Positions 29,301 through 38,800 of a stretch of DNA of 64,000 bases are shown in pieces. The notes beneath the pieces are model-generated. The model searched no databases, had not been told where the DNA came from, and was given only the letters and a program-made list of their open reading frames with translations. The stretch is taken from contig JACKDM010000003.1 of the NCBI GenBank assembly GCA_020633515.1, forward strand, positions 62,001 through 126,000, given 5' to 3'. The DNA comes from Myxococcales bacterium (GTDB lineage: Bacteria > Myxococcota > Bradymonadia > UBA7976 > UBA1532). How positions within the stretch are numbered: position 1 is the first letter of the stretch; every line of letters begins with the position of its first letter. A program made the position numbers and the translations under genes.

Positions 29301-32248
29301 GAGAGGGTGAAGAAGGTGACGCGGCTGCCTTCGGGGCAGGTGACGCGGGCGTCGGGGCGCACGACGCGGTCGTCGCCGGGGCCGCCGTCGAAGAGGCCGG
29401 TGTCTTCGCAGAGGTAGTGCACGGCCTCGACGTCGGGGTCGACGATCGCGAGGTCTTCGAGGTCGCTCGTGACGCCGTCGACGACGGCGCGGGCGATGGT
29501 GTCGGCGTAGCGGGCGGGGTCCTGCTCGAGGTCGCGGCGGGAGAGGCCGATGGGGGCGAGGGTCTCGTCGGTGCAGTGGATGGGGCGCAGCGAGCGGTCG
29601 CGGTTGTCGCGGCGGGGGACTTCGAAGCCTCGGAAGTCATCGGCGGGCAGGGTGGCGTCGGACTTGCGGAGGAGGAAGTAGCCATAACCTTCGATGCCAT
29701 TGTTGGCGTTGGGCTGCTCCCACAGGAAGGTCTCGAGGCGCTCGCGGTAGAGGATGAAGAGGGTGTTGTTGTCGATGAGCGCGCCGTCGATGAGCTCGAC
29801 GGTGCGGTAGCGGAGGCGGCCGTCGGGCACGGGGTTGGCGCCGGGGAGCGGGGCCTCGGTGTCGAGGCAGCTATAGGTGTAGCGGCGGCCGCTCTCGTCG
29901 TCGCGCTCGCTGCGGCCGATGAAGCCGGGCAGGAGCCAGGGCATGCGGGCGTGGCGCAGGAGGGGGTTGCCATCGCAGAAGGTGTCATCGGCGGTGGTGT
30001 GATAGCGGGCGCCGACGGTGAGCTCGGAGACGAGGTCGGAGACGAAGGTGAGGCACTCGTCGCCGGCGCGGTCGGCGCAGGCGGCGGGGTCGCTGGCGAA
30101 GGCGAGCGCGAGCTGGGGCAGGCCGGCGTACTGCAAGGCGCGCGGGCTCTGGATGCGGCCGACGAAGCAGTGGGCGCCGTCGCAGTCGGGGCCGCCTTCG
30201 CCGGGGGCGGCGGGGCGGATGTTGAGCGCCATCGGCATCTCGACGACGCCCGATGGCACCGGGACGTTGATGGGATCGGTGGTGTAGGTGAGGAAGCCGT
30301 CGAAGTTGTCGAACGGGTAGCAGACGCTGCCGCGGCCGCAGCCGAGCTCGGCGAGGCGGCGCGAGCGCCAGGACTCGGTGCGGGTGGCGACGAGCCCGGC
30401 CTGGAACTGCGCGAAGCTGAGGCGGCCCTGGCGGAAGTTGCCCCACAGGCGCACGAAGGCGTTCTCGACCTCTTCGAGCGCGGCGGGGTCGTCCTTGGCG
30501 GCGATCCAGGCGTCGAGGCCGGCGTCCTTGAAGTTGCCGAAGACGTAGCTCTCGCCGGTCCACTGGCCGGTGGGGGTGGCGCTGCGGGTGATGACGAGCG
30601 CGCGCACGCCGTTGTGGGCGGTGGCGAGCTCGACGGCGCCCTGCCAGCGGGGGCGGTCGAAGCCGCGGCCTTCGTCGAAGCTCAGGGTGAGGGTGGCGCC
30701 GGCGTCGAGGGTGAAGTCGATGACGGGCGCGGTCGAGGGGGCGCGGCCGTCGACGCTGATCTCGACCCACCACAGCGGGCAGTGGGGGGCCTCGCAGCCT
30801 TCGGTGAAGAGGACCTCGTCGCGGTCGCCGTCGCCGGCGAAGGCGAGGTGGCTCTGGCGGGTGAGGGTGAAGTCGACGGGGACGGGGGTGTTGTTGGTGA
30901 CGTGCAGCTCGGCGCGGCCCTCGGGGTTGCCGAGGTCGAGCGCGTCGAGGCTGAGGGTGAAGGGCTCGCCGATGGGGGCGGCGGGGCCGTCGGTGGGGGG
31001 CACGCTCTGGCGGCAGAAGCCGTTGTCGCCGTCCTGGAGCTGGCAGTGCTGGCGGGGGCCGCAGGCGTCGGCGGCGGAGACGGTGCAGGCGCGGCGGCAG
31101 ACGTGGCGGTGGCAGACGGCGCCGTCGACGCAGTCGGCGGCGGTGTCGCAGTTGGAGACGCAGCGGCCGATGAGGCAGGTCTGGAAGTCGGGGCAGTCGA
31201 CGTCGCTGAGGCAGAGCGCGGGCGCATCACCGGGGGCGAGGCACTGGCCGTCGGTGCAGGCGGTGTCGCCGAAGCAGCCGGCGAGGAGGCCATCGGCGGG
31301 GCACTCGACGAAGCGGCCGCTCGCGAGCTGGACGCCGGTGGCGCAGGGCGTGTAGCAGCGCAGCTCGCCGGGGGCGCGGGCGGCGAGGCCGCGGGGGTCC
31401 TGGCAGAGGCCGCGGGCGTCGCAGCCGAGGCCGTCGTTGCAGCCGCCGTCGTCGCGGCAGTGGCAGCCTTCGCTGCCGCGGGCGCAGGCGACGCAGGTGT
31501 CGTCTTCGCAGCGGTGGCCGGGGTCGCAGGTGCCGTCGGCGAAGCAGGCGCCGCCGAGGGCGCCGGTGGCGTCGACGCAGATCGCGCCGCCGCGGCAGCG
31601 CAGCCCGAGGTCGCAGGTGCCGGCGGCGCAGAGGCAGCCGCGCTGGCCGGCGACGCAGTCATCGGACATGCAGTGGCCCTCGACGCAGGAGGTGCCGGCG
31701 TCGTCGCAGGCGAAGCCGCCGCGGCAGGCGCAGCCATCGCGGCCGGGCGCGCAGCCTTCGGCGACGCAGATGCCTTCGACGCAGGCGAGCGGGGCGCCGT
31801 CGAGGTCCTGGCCGCAGCTCCGCTGGGGGCCGCAGGCGCAGCCGGCCTCGCCCATGGGGCAGCCGATGCGCTGGCAGGTGTCGGTGGCGGGGTCGCAGAA
31901 GCCGTCTTCGGTGTTGCACTCACCGGCGGCGCAGGCGCAGCCGAGGTCGCCTTCGGGGCAGGGCGGGGGCGGCTGGCAGGTGCCATCGGCGCACGCGAGG
32001 TCGCCGTCGCAGGTGTCATCGGCGAGGCAGGCGCAGCCATCGGCGCCGGCCGGGCAGGGGTCGGGCTGGCAGGTGCCATCGAGGCAGACGAGCGCGCCGT
32101 CGCAGGCGCCGGCGAGGCAGTCGCACCCGAGCGCGCCGGGGTCGCAGACCGCCGCGTCGGGGTCGGGTGGTCGGTCGTCGCCGCCGTCGCCGCAGCCGGC
32201 GAGGGCGAGGGTGAGCGCGAGCGGGAGCCAGGGGAGCAGGCGGTTCAT
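26303..32248 (-). CDS. Giant lipoprotein with Tc-toxin A-like helical/pore-forming C-terminal half
   Basis: 1981 aa. Lipobox LALAGC (C19). Residues 35-412 are six-Cys modules (CPAGADGCAC, CPEGDLGCAC). Residues 430-1150 are a mixed domain with no family I recognise. From about 1190 on the protein is long amphipathic helices. Near 1570-1615 a hydrophobic hairpin (MSKCSIILGVASGGD then ISIGVALAAFAAYEGA) is followed by a coiled coil (EVEFARDRLTCDL; EALKAEYQVSQAISQIQQLR). Residues 1840-1981 are beta-rich and end LRGLDDVRLYIYYND. Helix-hairpin-helix plus a beta end ending in a DV.L.I.Y strand is the order in TcA pore subunits (TcdA/TccB type). The Tc link is by pattern and by the TcB-like gene nearby. 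Membrane anchoring and a Cys-rich front are not known for classic TcA. Confidence 0.7.
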   Translation of the reverse strand: MNRLLPWLPLALTLALAGCGDGGDDRPPDPDAAVCDPGALGCDCLAGACDGALVCLDGTCQPDPCPAGADGCACLADDTCDGDLACADGTCQPPPPCPEGDLGCACAAGECNTEDGFCDPATDTCQRIGCPMGEAGCACGPQRSCGQDLDGAPLACVEGICVAEGCAPGRDGCACRGGFACDDAGTSCVEGHCMSDDCVAGQRGCLCAAGTCDLGLRCRGGAICVDATGALGGACFADGTCDPGHRCEDDTCVACARGSEGCHCRDDGGCNDGLGCDARGLCQDPRGLAARAPGELRCYTPCATGVQLASGRFVECPADGLLAGCFGDTACTDGQCLAPGDAPALCLSDVDCPDFQTCLIGRCVSNCDTAADCVDGAVCHRHVCRRACTVSAADACGPRQHCQLQDGDNGFCRQSVPPTDGPAAPIGEPFTLSLDALDLGNPEGRAELHVTNNTPVPVDFTLTRQSHLAFAGDGDRDEVLFTEGCEAPHCPLWWVEISVDGRAPSTAPVIDFTLDAGATLTLSFDEGRGFDRPRWQGAVELATAHNGVRALVITRSATPTGQWTGESYVFGNFKDAGLDAWIAAKDDPAALEEVENAFVRLWGNFRQGRLSFAQFQAGLVATRTESWRSRRLAELGCGRGSVCYPFDNFDGFLTYTTDPINVPVPSGVVEMPMALNIRPAAPGEGGPDCDGAHCFVGRIQSPRALQYAGLPQLALAFASDPAACADRAGDECLTFVSDLVSELTVGARYHTTADDTFCDGNPLLRHARMPWLLPGFIGRSERDDESGRRYTYSCLDTEAPLPGANPVPDGRLRYRTVELIDGALIDNNTLFILYRERLETFLWEQPNANNGIEGYGYFLLRKSDATLPADDFRGFEVPRRDNRDRSLRPIHCTDETLAPIGLSRRDLEQDPARYADTIARAVVDGVTSDLEDLAIVDPDVEAVHYLCEDTGLFDGGPGDDRVVRPDARVTCPEGSRVTFFTLSLVDEDAPLLDDCGRLGLADCHQAWLAARPCQQSGTCGQQLDRWLDDDRHGLRLDPYFRCEDPNRALCNDDRRDLTRGKVFFAAEDDVTVFRPIRAEIADAFRYRTRFVNRSGNNLGFVPEICIPGGDDLVPYCYDPDAIEALRTRVECALELYTDHFDALSGPERQSLRAMLIENFASAEEIDAQNQSIVRRGFEFLDAELMIMLGDEHYTRALASRFDLAQNRVASFEGDLFEQDGIRLSGVAGAEMHALYTAVQYYQSTLDRFYDLSPIIAGSVKAERERGKPGFITTAAVESYFGRLIRASTQKARAWADISERYQNFGRPDLARRVIERSYTASYLESMILTRLMQEIVDITAPEEIAQLQQQIEDGQRTYRVALAVMRQHYADISDDLNYFGFAPDFIPFPALEGLNDTSFEVARQRALDRITLAQAAETLALEANQSFNTDTASFQNELARIGNTYDAQLADLCGTFDADGRVFPATARYAHQSPATLRVGDPCGIVGNGQIHQAMGDLDITLTEMRRVRQAIANTHAEAAIEEARWNASCRATDAFADFNYATGGVINNVQTFIDGSRTVLAGMDRLLNEATTIAAMSKCSIILGVASGGDCPTAGISIGVALAAFAAYEGARVSIDLALNLSEREIRDMQREVEFARDRLTCDLTAIDGEARVRTILLRLAELKLEALKAEYQVSQAISQIQQLRNQATRLQQEQAETEALTINVEAARNNPNVRIYRNDAILNADVTFYSALREVYKATRVFEYYTSQSYGPLEQLFITRMVSRGDANLQLYLIALEDAFRDFEDTYGLPARRLEILSLKDDILAIPRIDVEGTGQALTEAERTRRFRDALTDPRRLDENGYLTIPFSTSDGSLSPLTRNHKISHVEAEIIGGGQGDLLARVYLRMAGTSRVSALGSPDPIFYTFPERLAVINPFFEGSKPAHIDPDIYRNRNLFDRPLVNSRWEFVLNTLDESVNADLDLRGLDDVRLYIYYNDFTEF

Positions 32249-32301
32249 GGGTCCTCGTCAGTCGCCGCGCGGCGGCGGGTGATGGGGGTGAAGCGGTCGG
32301 A

Positions 32302-32733
32302 TCAGCGGGCGGCGAGCGTGAGCGCGGCGCCGGCGATGGCGCGGCCGGCGCGGTCGAAGCAGGCGGTGCTCTCGATCTGCACCTCGGCGCCGCCGGTGGC
32401 GAGCGCGAGCGCGTCGGCGGCGAAGGGGGCGTCCGCGCGGTGGGCGAAGGCGACGGCGAGGCGCTCGCCGCGGCGCAGCGTGCGGCCCTCGACGGCGGCG
32501 CCGAACGCGACGTCGGCGATGCGGCGGTCGGGGTCTTGGAACATGACCTCGCAGGCGCGGGCTTCGGCGGGCACGCCGAGCGTGACGTCGGGGATCGGCG
32601 TGTCGGGCGCGCCGGCGTCGGCGGCGGGCGGCTGCGGGTCGCCGCCGCTGTCGTCGCAGGCGGTGGCGAGGCCGAGCGCGGCGACGAGGGCGGCGAGGCG
32701 GGCGAGGGCGGCGAAGGCGGTCGGGCGGTTCAT
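32302..32733 (-). CDS. Small lipoprotein with a single beta domain (cohesin-like?)
   Basis: 143 aa. Signal with lipobox LATAC, then a Pro/Asp linker and one beta-rich domain with two Cys (ACEVMFQDPD and STACFDRAG). The order of strands (VAFGAAVEGRTLRRGERLAV, FAADALAL) weakly recalls cohesin-type sandwiches; a confident call is not possible. ATG 32733 with CGGAG 8 nt upstream. It lies 53 nt before the A-like gene and 67 nt after the RHS gene, so it belongs to the same transcript. Confidence 0.7.
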   Translation of the reverse strand: MNRPTAFAALARLAALVAALGLATACDDSGGDPQPPAADAGAPDTPIPDVTLGVPAEARACEVMFQDPDRRIADVAFGAAVEGRTLRRGERLAVAFAHRADAPFAADALALATGGAEVQIESTACFDRAGRAIAGAALTLAAR

Positions 32734-32800
32734 CGGTGGCTCCGAGGCCGGCGGGTGACCGGCGTCCTGGGTGTCGAGTCGGGCTTGCGGGGCGGCCGGG

Positions 32801-35800
32801 CTACTCACCTTGCGCGCTGCTCGTGGGCTCGGGGATGAGGCCGGTCGAGAGGAGCTGCGTCTCGGTGCGGGCGCGGAGGGCGTTGTTGTATTTGGCGACC
32901 TTGCCCTCGTAGTGCTTGACGGCCATCTCGAGCACGTTCGGCAGGTCTTCGAGGAGCTTCGCGGCGTCGGCGGGGTTCTTGGGGTCGAGATTGCTGACCG
33001 TGTAGAGGTCCTGGAGCGCCTCGGCGACCTCGCCGAGCCCGCCGACGACGTCGAGCACGCCGACCACGTCGCCGCCGGCGACCTCGACGACGCCGAGCGC
33101 GGTCTCGGCGGCGCCCTTGGCGGCCTTGGCGACGGCGAGGCTCTGCTTGACGCGCTTGACGAAGGTGGGGTTGGTCAGGGTGGCGACGCGCTTGTTGGCG
33201 AACTCGACCTTCTTCTGGAGCTCGGGCGTCGACATCGTGGTGGTGTCGCCGGCCATGCGGCGCACGTTCCAGTCGACGGCCTTGCCGAGGTTCTTGACCG
33301 AGCTGCGGCAGGCGTTGCAGGCCTTGCGCAGCGTCTGGGCGGCCTTGTTGGCCTTGGCCCGGGGCTGCTTGTTGCCCTGGTCGGGGGTGGCGCCGCCGCC
33401 CTTCTTGGTCTCGCCGCCTTCGAGGCCGTCGGGGTCGATGACGTTGGCGTAGTTGTCGCCGACGTAGCCGTAGACGTTGAGCGACTCGGCGGGGTTGGCC
33501 TGGTCGCCGGCGACCGAGACGGCGAAGCGCGGGTCGGGGCTCATCCAGCGGCCGGTGGTGGGGTCGAGCAGGCGGTGCTCGAAGTTGACGAGGCCGGTGA
33601 CGGCGTCGTGCTCCTGGCCGGTGAAGCCATAGACGTCGACGTCGCCGAAGCCATCGTCGCGCTCGACGCCGGTGGGGAGGAAGGCGCGCTTGCCGATGAC
33701 TTCGCCGGTGTCACCGTCGGTGGCCATCACGATGGAGCCTTGGTGGTCGTGGTGCAGGTAGGTCACCGCGGGGCCGCGGTCGAGGAACATGCGGCGCACG
33801 GCCGAGTTGAGGAGCGCGCCGGCGGGCGAGGGATCGGCTTCGGGGGCGTCGATGACACCTTCGGCGGCGGCGAGCGCGATCCAGGCGTCGGCGGCGTCGA
33901 TGCGGCCGTCGGTGTCGCCTTGCGGGGCGAGATCGGTGAGCGCGACGGTGGCGAGCGCGGTGTCTTCGACGCGGGCGAGGCGGTTCTGGCCGAGCTTGAC
34001 ATAGAGCGTCGAGATGCCATCGCGCAGTTCGAAGGCGGGGCCGGCGTAGAGGGTGGTGCTGTCGCCCTCGACCTTGGCGGCGCGGCGGTGGCCGAGGTCG
34101 TAGGCATAGCGGGCGAGGATGGCATCGTCGGCGTCGCGCACGGTCTGCAGGCGGCCGCGGGCGTCCCATTCGAAGGTCTGCGCGCCGCGCTGCACGGCGT
34201 CGCCGGCGGCGTCGTAGCTCAGCGCGAGGCCGCCGGCGCGGGTGAGGGCGTTGGGGCCGAAGCCGTCGTAGGCATAGCTGCCGACGCGCAGGCGGGTGTC
34301 ATCGCGCGATGACGCGCGGGTGACGACGTTGCCGATCAGGTCGAAGCGCGAGGTGATCTCTTCGTCGCCGACGGCGGCGGTGAGGGTGCGATACCAGGCG
34401 TCGTAGGCATAGCGGGCGCCGAGGTCGGGGCCCGGGGTGGTGGCGGTGTCTTCGATCTCGAGGAGGTTGCCGGCGCGGTCGCGGGTGTAGGCGAGCGCTT
34501 GCAGGGTCTCGCCGGCGGCGTCGGTGATCGCGCGGTGGGCGAGGCGCAGCACGGCGTCGAAGCGCTGCTCGGTGCGGGTGCCGTCGGCGGTGGTGGTCGC
34601 GCGGTGCTGGCCGCGGTCGTCGTACTCGATCGCGGTGACGAGGCCGTCGATGGCGACGAGGCGCGAGGCGGCGTCGTAGTGATAGGCGAGGGTGCGGCCG
34701 CCGGGGAAGGTGGCTTCGACGAGGCGGTCGGCGTTGTCGTAGGTCAGTTCGAAGGTGAAGGGCACGCCCTCGATGCGCCGCTCGGTGCGGGTCTGGCGGC
34801 CGCGGAGGTCGTAGCCGAGGCGCTCGCTGTTGATGCCGGCGAGGCCGGGGAACTCGGCGCGCACCGCGCGGCCGGCGGTGTTGCTGCACACCGCGTCGTC
34901 GCAGCTCGGGTCGTGGTCCCACACGACGCGCTGGAGGGTGGCGTCGCGGTCGGCCTCGTCCCACTGCTCGACGAGGCGGTTGCGGCCGTCGAAGCGCGAG
35001 AGCAGCACGACGCCGCGGGGGTCTTCGAGGCGGATGAGGTTGCCGGCGTCGTCGTAGGCCATGCGGGTCGCGCCGCCCTTGTTGGGGTCGTCGATCTGCA
35101 CGACGCGGCCGAGCAGGTCGTAGCGCTGGTGTTTGGTGTTGCCCTCGGCGTCGATGGCGGCGCGGACGCGGCTGAGGCCGTCGTAGACGGTGCGGGTGAG
35201 GGCGACGCTGCCGTCGGCGAGGCGGCGCTCGACGGCGACGAGGCGGCCGAGGCCGTCCATGCGGCGGGTGGTGGGGGTGTCGGCATGCGGGCTCTGGGGG
35301 TCGGTGTCTTCTTCGTCGGCGGTGGTGATGGTCAGCGGGCCGTAGCGGGTCTCGGCGGTCGAGGCGGCGCCGAAGAGCTCGGCGTCGGGCAGGGTCGAGC
35401 GCAGCGCGCGGCCGGTGGCGTCGCGGAAGAGCTCGACGAAGCGGCTCTCGGCGGGCGGCGCGAGGTCGCACTCGCCGGTGGCGCCGAGGTAGGGCTGGTG
35501 GATCCGCCAGGGCTGGCCGGCGACGTTGAAGAGGCTGAAGCCCGAGACCTGCCAGGTGTCGGCGTCGACGCGGGTGCGGGTCTGGAAGGTGCGGCCGCGG
35601 CCGTCGAGGCAGTCGACGTTCTGGATGTCGAGCGCGCCGCCGGGCGCGGAGCGGAGCCGCGAGACGATGCGGGAGAGCGGGCTGCCGAGCGCGTAGTCGT
35701 AGACCGCGCTCGGCGCGTCGAGGCTGTCGCCCGGGCGCGCGGTCGCGACCATGCGGCCGAACTCGTCGTAGGCGTAGAGCGTGCTGCGGCGCGCCGAGCG

Positions 35801-38800
35801 CACGCTCCCGGCGGCGTCGACCCGCATCCAGGCGGTGCCTTCGATGACCTGGTCGAAGAGCGGCTCGTAGCGCAGCTCGCGGCGGAGGCGGTAGGGCGCG
35901 CCGGCCTCGTCGGTGAGCAGCAGGTCGGCGGCGACGACGCGGAGGCCGGTGTCGTCGAGGGTGTAGATCGAGCGGTGGGTGTCGCCGCCGGGCTCGCCGA
36001 GCGGGTCGAGGGTCTCGATGACGTTGCCGTGCGCGTCGCGGCGGTAGCGGCCGGTCGCGATGACCGCGTCGCCGGCGGCGTCGACCTTCTCGGTGGTGCG
36101 GGTGACGCTGCCGCGGGTGAGCGCGCCGAGGGGGAGGCCTTCGAAGGCGGGGCCGTCGTAGTAGGTGAGCGACTCGGTGCGCAGCGGGCTCTCGGGGTCG
36201 GCGTAGGTCGCGACGCGGTAGGGCGCGCCGAGGATCCAGCGGCCGTCGGTGTCGGCGCCGGGGGTGATGTAGTCGGTCTCGATGTAGACCTCGTCGCCGC
36301 GGCACTGCGATCCGCAGGCGGCGCCGAAGTCGTCGGGGCCGCGGTCGCCGCAGGGCGCGCAGGCGCCGGCGCCGGTCTCGACGACGCCGAGGCGGGCGGC
36401 GAGGGTGACGTTGCCGTAGCCGTCGTAGGTGGTCTCTTCGCGCAGCAGCAGGTGCTCGGCGGCGGCGGCGCCTTCGATGACGCGGGTCTCGGTCGCGGTC
36501 GGGCAGATGAAGCGGATCGCGGGCGTGGTCGCGGGGACCTCGGCGAGCGGGCAGTCTTCGAAGGTGGTGCGCACCTCGCCGAGCGGGCGGCCGTCGCTCT
36601 GGGTCTGCTCTTCGATCAACAGCCCGTGGCGGTAGGGGTCGACGGCGCCGACGTCGTAGCGCGCGATCTGGAGCCCGCCCTCTTGCGTGGCGTCGCCCTC
36701 GCTGTGGATCTCGACGTGGCCGAAGCCGCGGAAGCGCTTCTCGACGCCGTCGTAGTAGCCGTCGCGGTAGCGGTAGCGGGTGGTCTCGCGCACGCCGCTG
36801 AGCAGGTCGGTGCGGTCGATGCGATCGACGACGAGCATCGGGTGCGGCAGCGGGTGGGTCGGCGCGGCGCCGTCCTCGGCGAGCTGCTGCACCGCCGTGG
36901 TGTAGGTGATCTCGGTGAGCTGGCCGAGGCTGTTCTCGACGCGGGCGAGCTGGTTGGGGCGCACGGGGAAGAGCTCGAGCGCGGTGACCTCGCCCTGCGC
37001 GTCGAGCCAGACGACGTCGGTGGAGCCGTTGCCGTTGACGTCGGCCATGAGCACGGTGACGGTCGCGTCGCGCAGCGGCAGCTCGCCGTCGACGTCGGCG
37101 TCGCTGAGCAGCACCGGCGCGGCGAAGTCCTCGCCGTTGCGGTTGAGCGCGAAGCGCACGCCGCGGCCGGCGACGATGACCACGTCGGCGAGGCCGTCGC
37201 CGTTGATGTCGTCGAGGGTCGCCAGATCGAGCTCGCTCTCGTCGATCGGGAGCCGCTGCACGTCGACCTCGGCGCCCCAGCGGCCGTGGCCGAGGTTGAG
37301 CTTGTAGCGCAGCCCGCCGACGCCGAGCCGCACCGCGTCGAGGAGCCCGTCGCCGTTCATGTCGGCGAGCTCGACGTCGTCGACGAGGAGGTCGTAGCCG
37401 AGCAGGTCGATGTCTTCGTCCTCGACGAAGCCGTCGGCGCCGAGGTTGCGCCAGACGCTCGTCGTCTCGCGGGTGCTGCGCATCAGGTCGATGCGCTTGT
37501 CGTTGTCGAGGTCGATGAAGCGCAGCGTGCGCAGCGCGCCCTCTTCGAAGTCGGCGGCGAGCGCGTCGCCGACCGAATCGGTCTCGGCGAGCGGGGCGAG
37601 CGCGGCCCAGTCGCCGCCGCCGAGGTTCATCAGCGCGCGGCCGTTGCGGGCGTCGAGCAGATCGGCGAAGCCGTCGCCGTCGACGTCGAGGACCTGCACC
37701 GAGGGCGTGCCGAGGCGGAAGCCGCTGCCGACGCCGATCGCGCTCTGGACGGCCTGCGCCGCGAAGCGGGGGCGGCCGTCGGGGGCGAGGGTGTTGAGGA
37801 TGAAGCGGTGGGGGCCGTCGTCGGTGGTGTCGACGAGGTCGGGGAGCGCGTCGCCGTTGATGTCGACGAGCGTGGCGCGGCCGACGCCGATGTTGACGCC
37901 GATGTTGCCCATGTCGATGACGAACGGCCGCTCGCAGCCGGCCGGGTCGTCGCAGACGCCTTCGAGGCTGCGCGAGTAGCCGAAGCGCTGCACGGCGGGG
38001 TAGAGGCCGCCCTGCGCGCCGCGCATCGCGACCTCGCGCAGCCGGGTGAAGCCGCCCGAGTCGACGTAGCGCTCATAGGCGAGCTGGTAGCGGCGGATCC
38101 GGTCGTCGCCGGAGAAGACATCGATCTCCGCGAGCCGCACCGTCAGCCGCTCGTCGAAGCCGGCCTTGGCGTCGGAGAGCGCCTCGCCGCCGGTCTCGTC
38201 GGCGCGGGGCTCGTAGCCGAAGCTCACCGCGTAGCGCGCCGCGCCGCGGTCGTCGAAGACGTACTCGATCTGCCGCACGAGCGAGACGGCGCCCGACTTC
38301 TCGTAGGCGTAGGCCATGCGGTGGCCGTAGACGTCGACCACCTCGACCATCATGTAGCGGAACGTGCCATCGGGCCCCGAGACGCGGGCGGCGGGCACGA
38401 GCGTGCCATCGGCGCGGGCGCCGAAGGTCGCGACGCGGCCGTCGGGGTATTCGGCGCGCCAATACCCCTCGCGGCCATCGCCGGCGTCGAGCCAGGTGTA
38501 GCGCACGAAGCCGCCCTCGTAGCGCGCGCGGTAGGTGGGCACCGGCGCGCCGGGCAGCTCGACGAGCTCGTCGCCGCCGTCGACGGTGAACAGGTCGCCG
38601 CGGCCGTAGCGGGGCAGCCCGAAGACCGTGCCGCGCTCGATGTGCGGCGTGGTCAGCGACCAGCCGACGCCGACGGTCGAGCTGCCCGCGCCCGAGCTGT
38701 AGGCGAGCCGCAGCGCGGGGGTGAGCCCTTCGAAGCCGCGCGGCACCTCGATCGGCACCCCGTAGCTCATCACGCCCATGTTGGGGTTGAGCGAGACGTT

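Noticed and set aside
32302..32733. Immunity protein for the RHS tail
   Set aside because: It has a lipoprotein signal and a Cys-containing beta domain; nothing points to binding of the tail. Kept as unknown.
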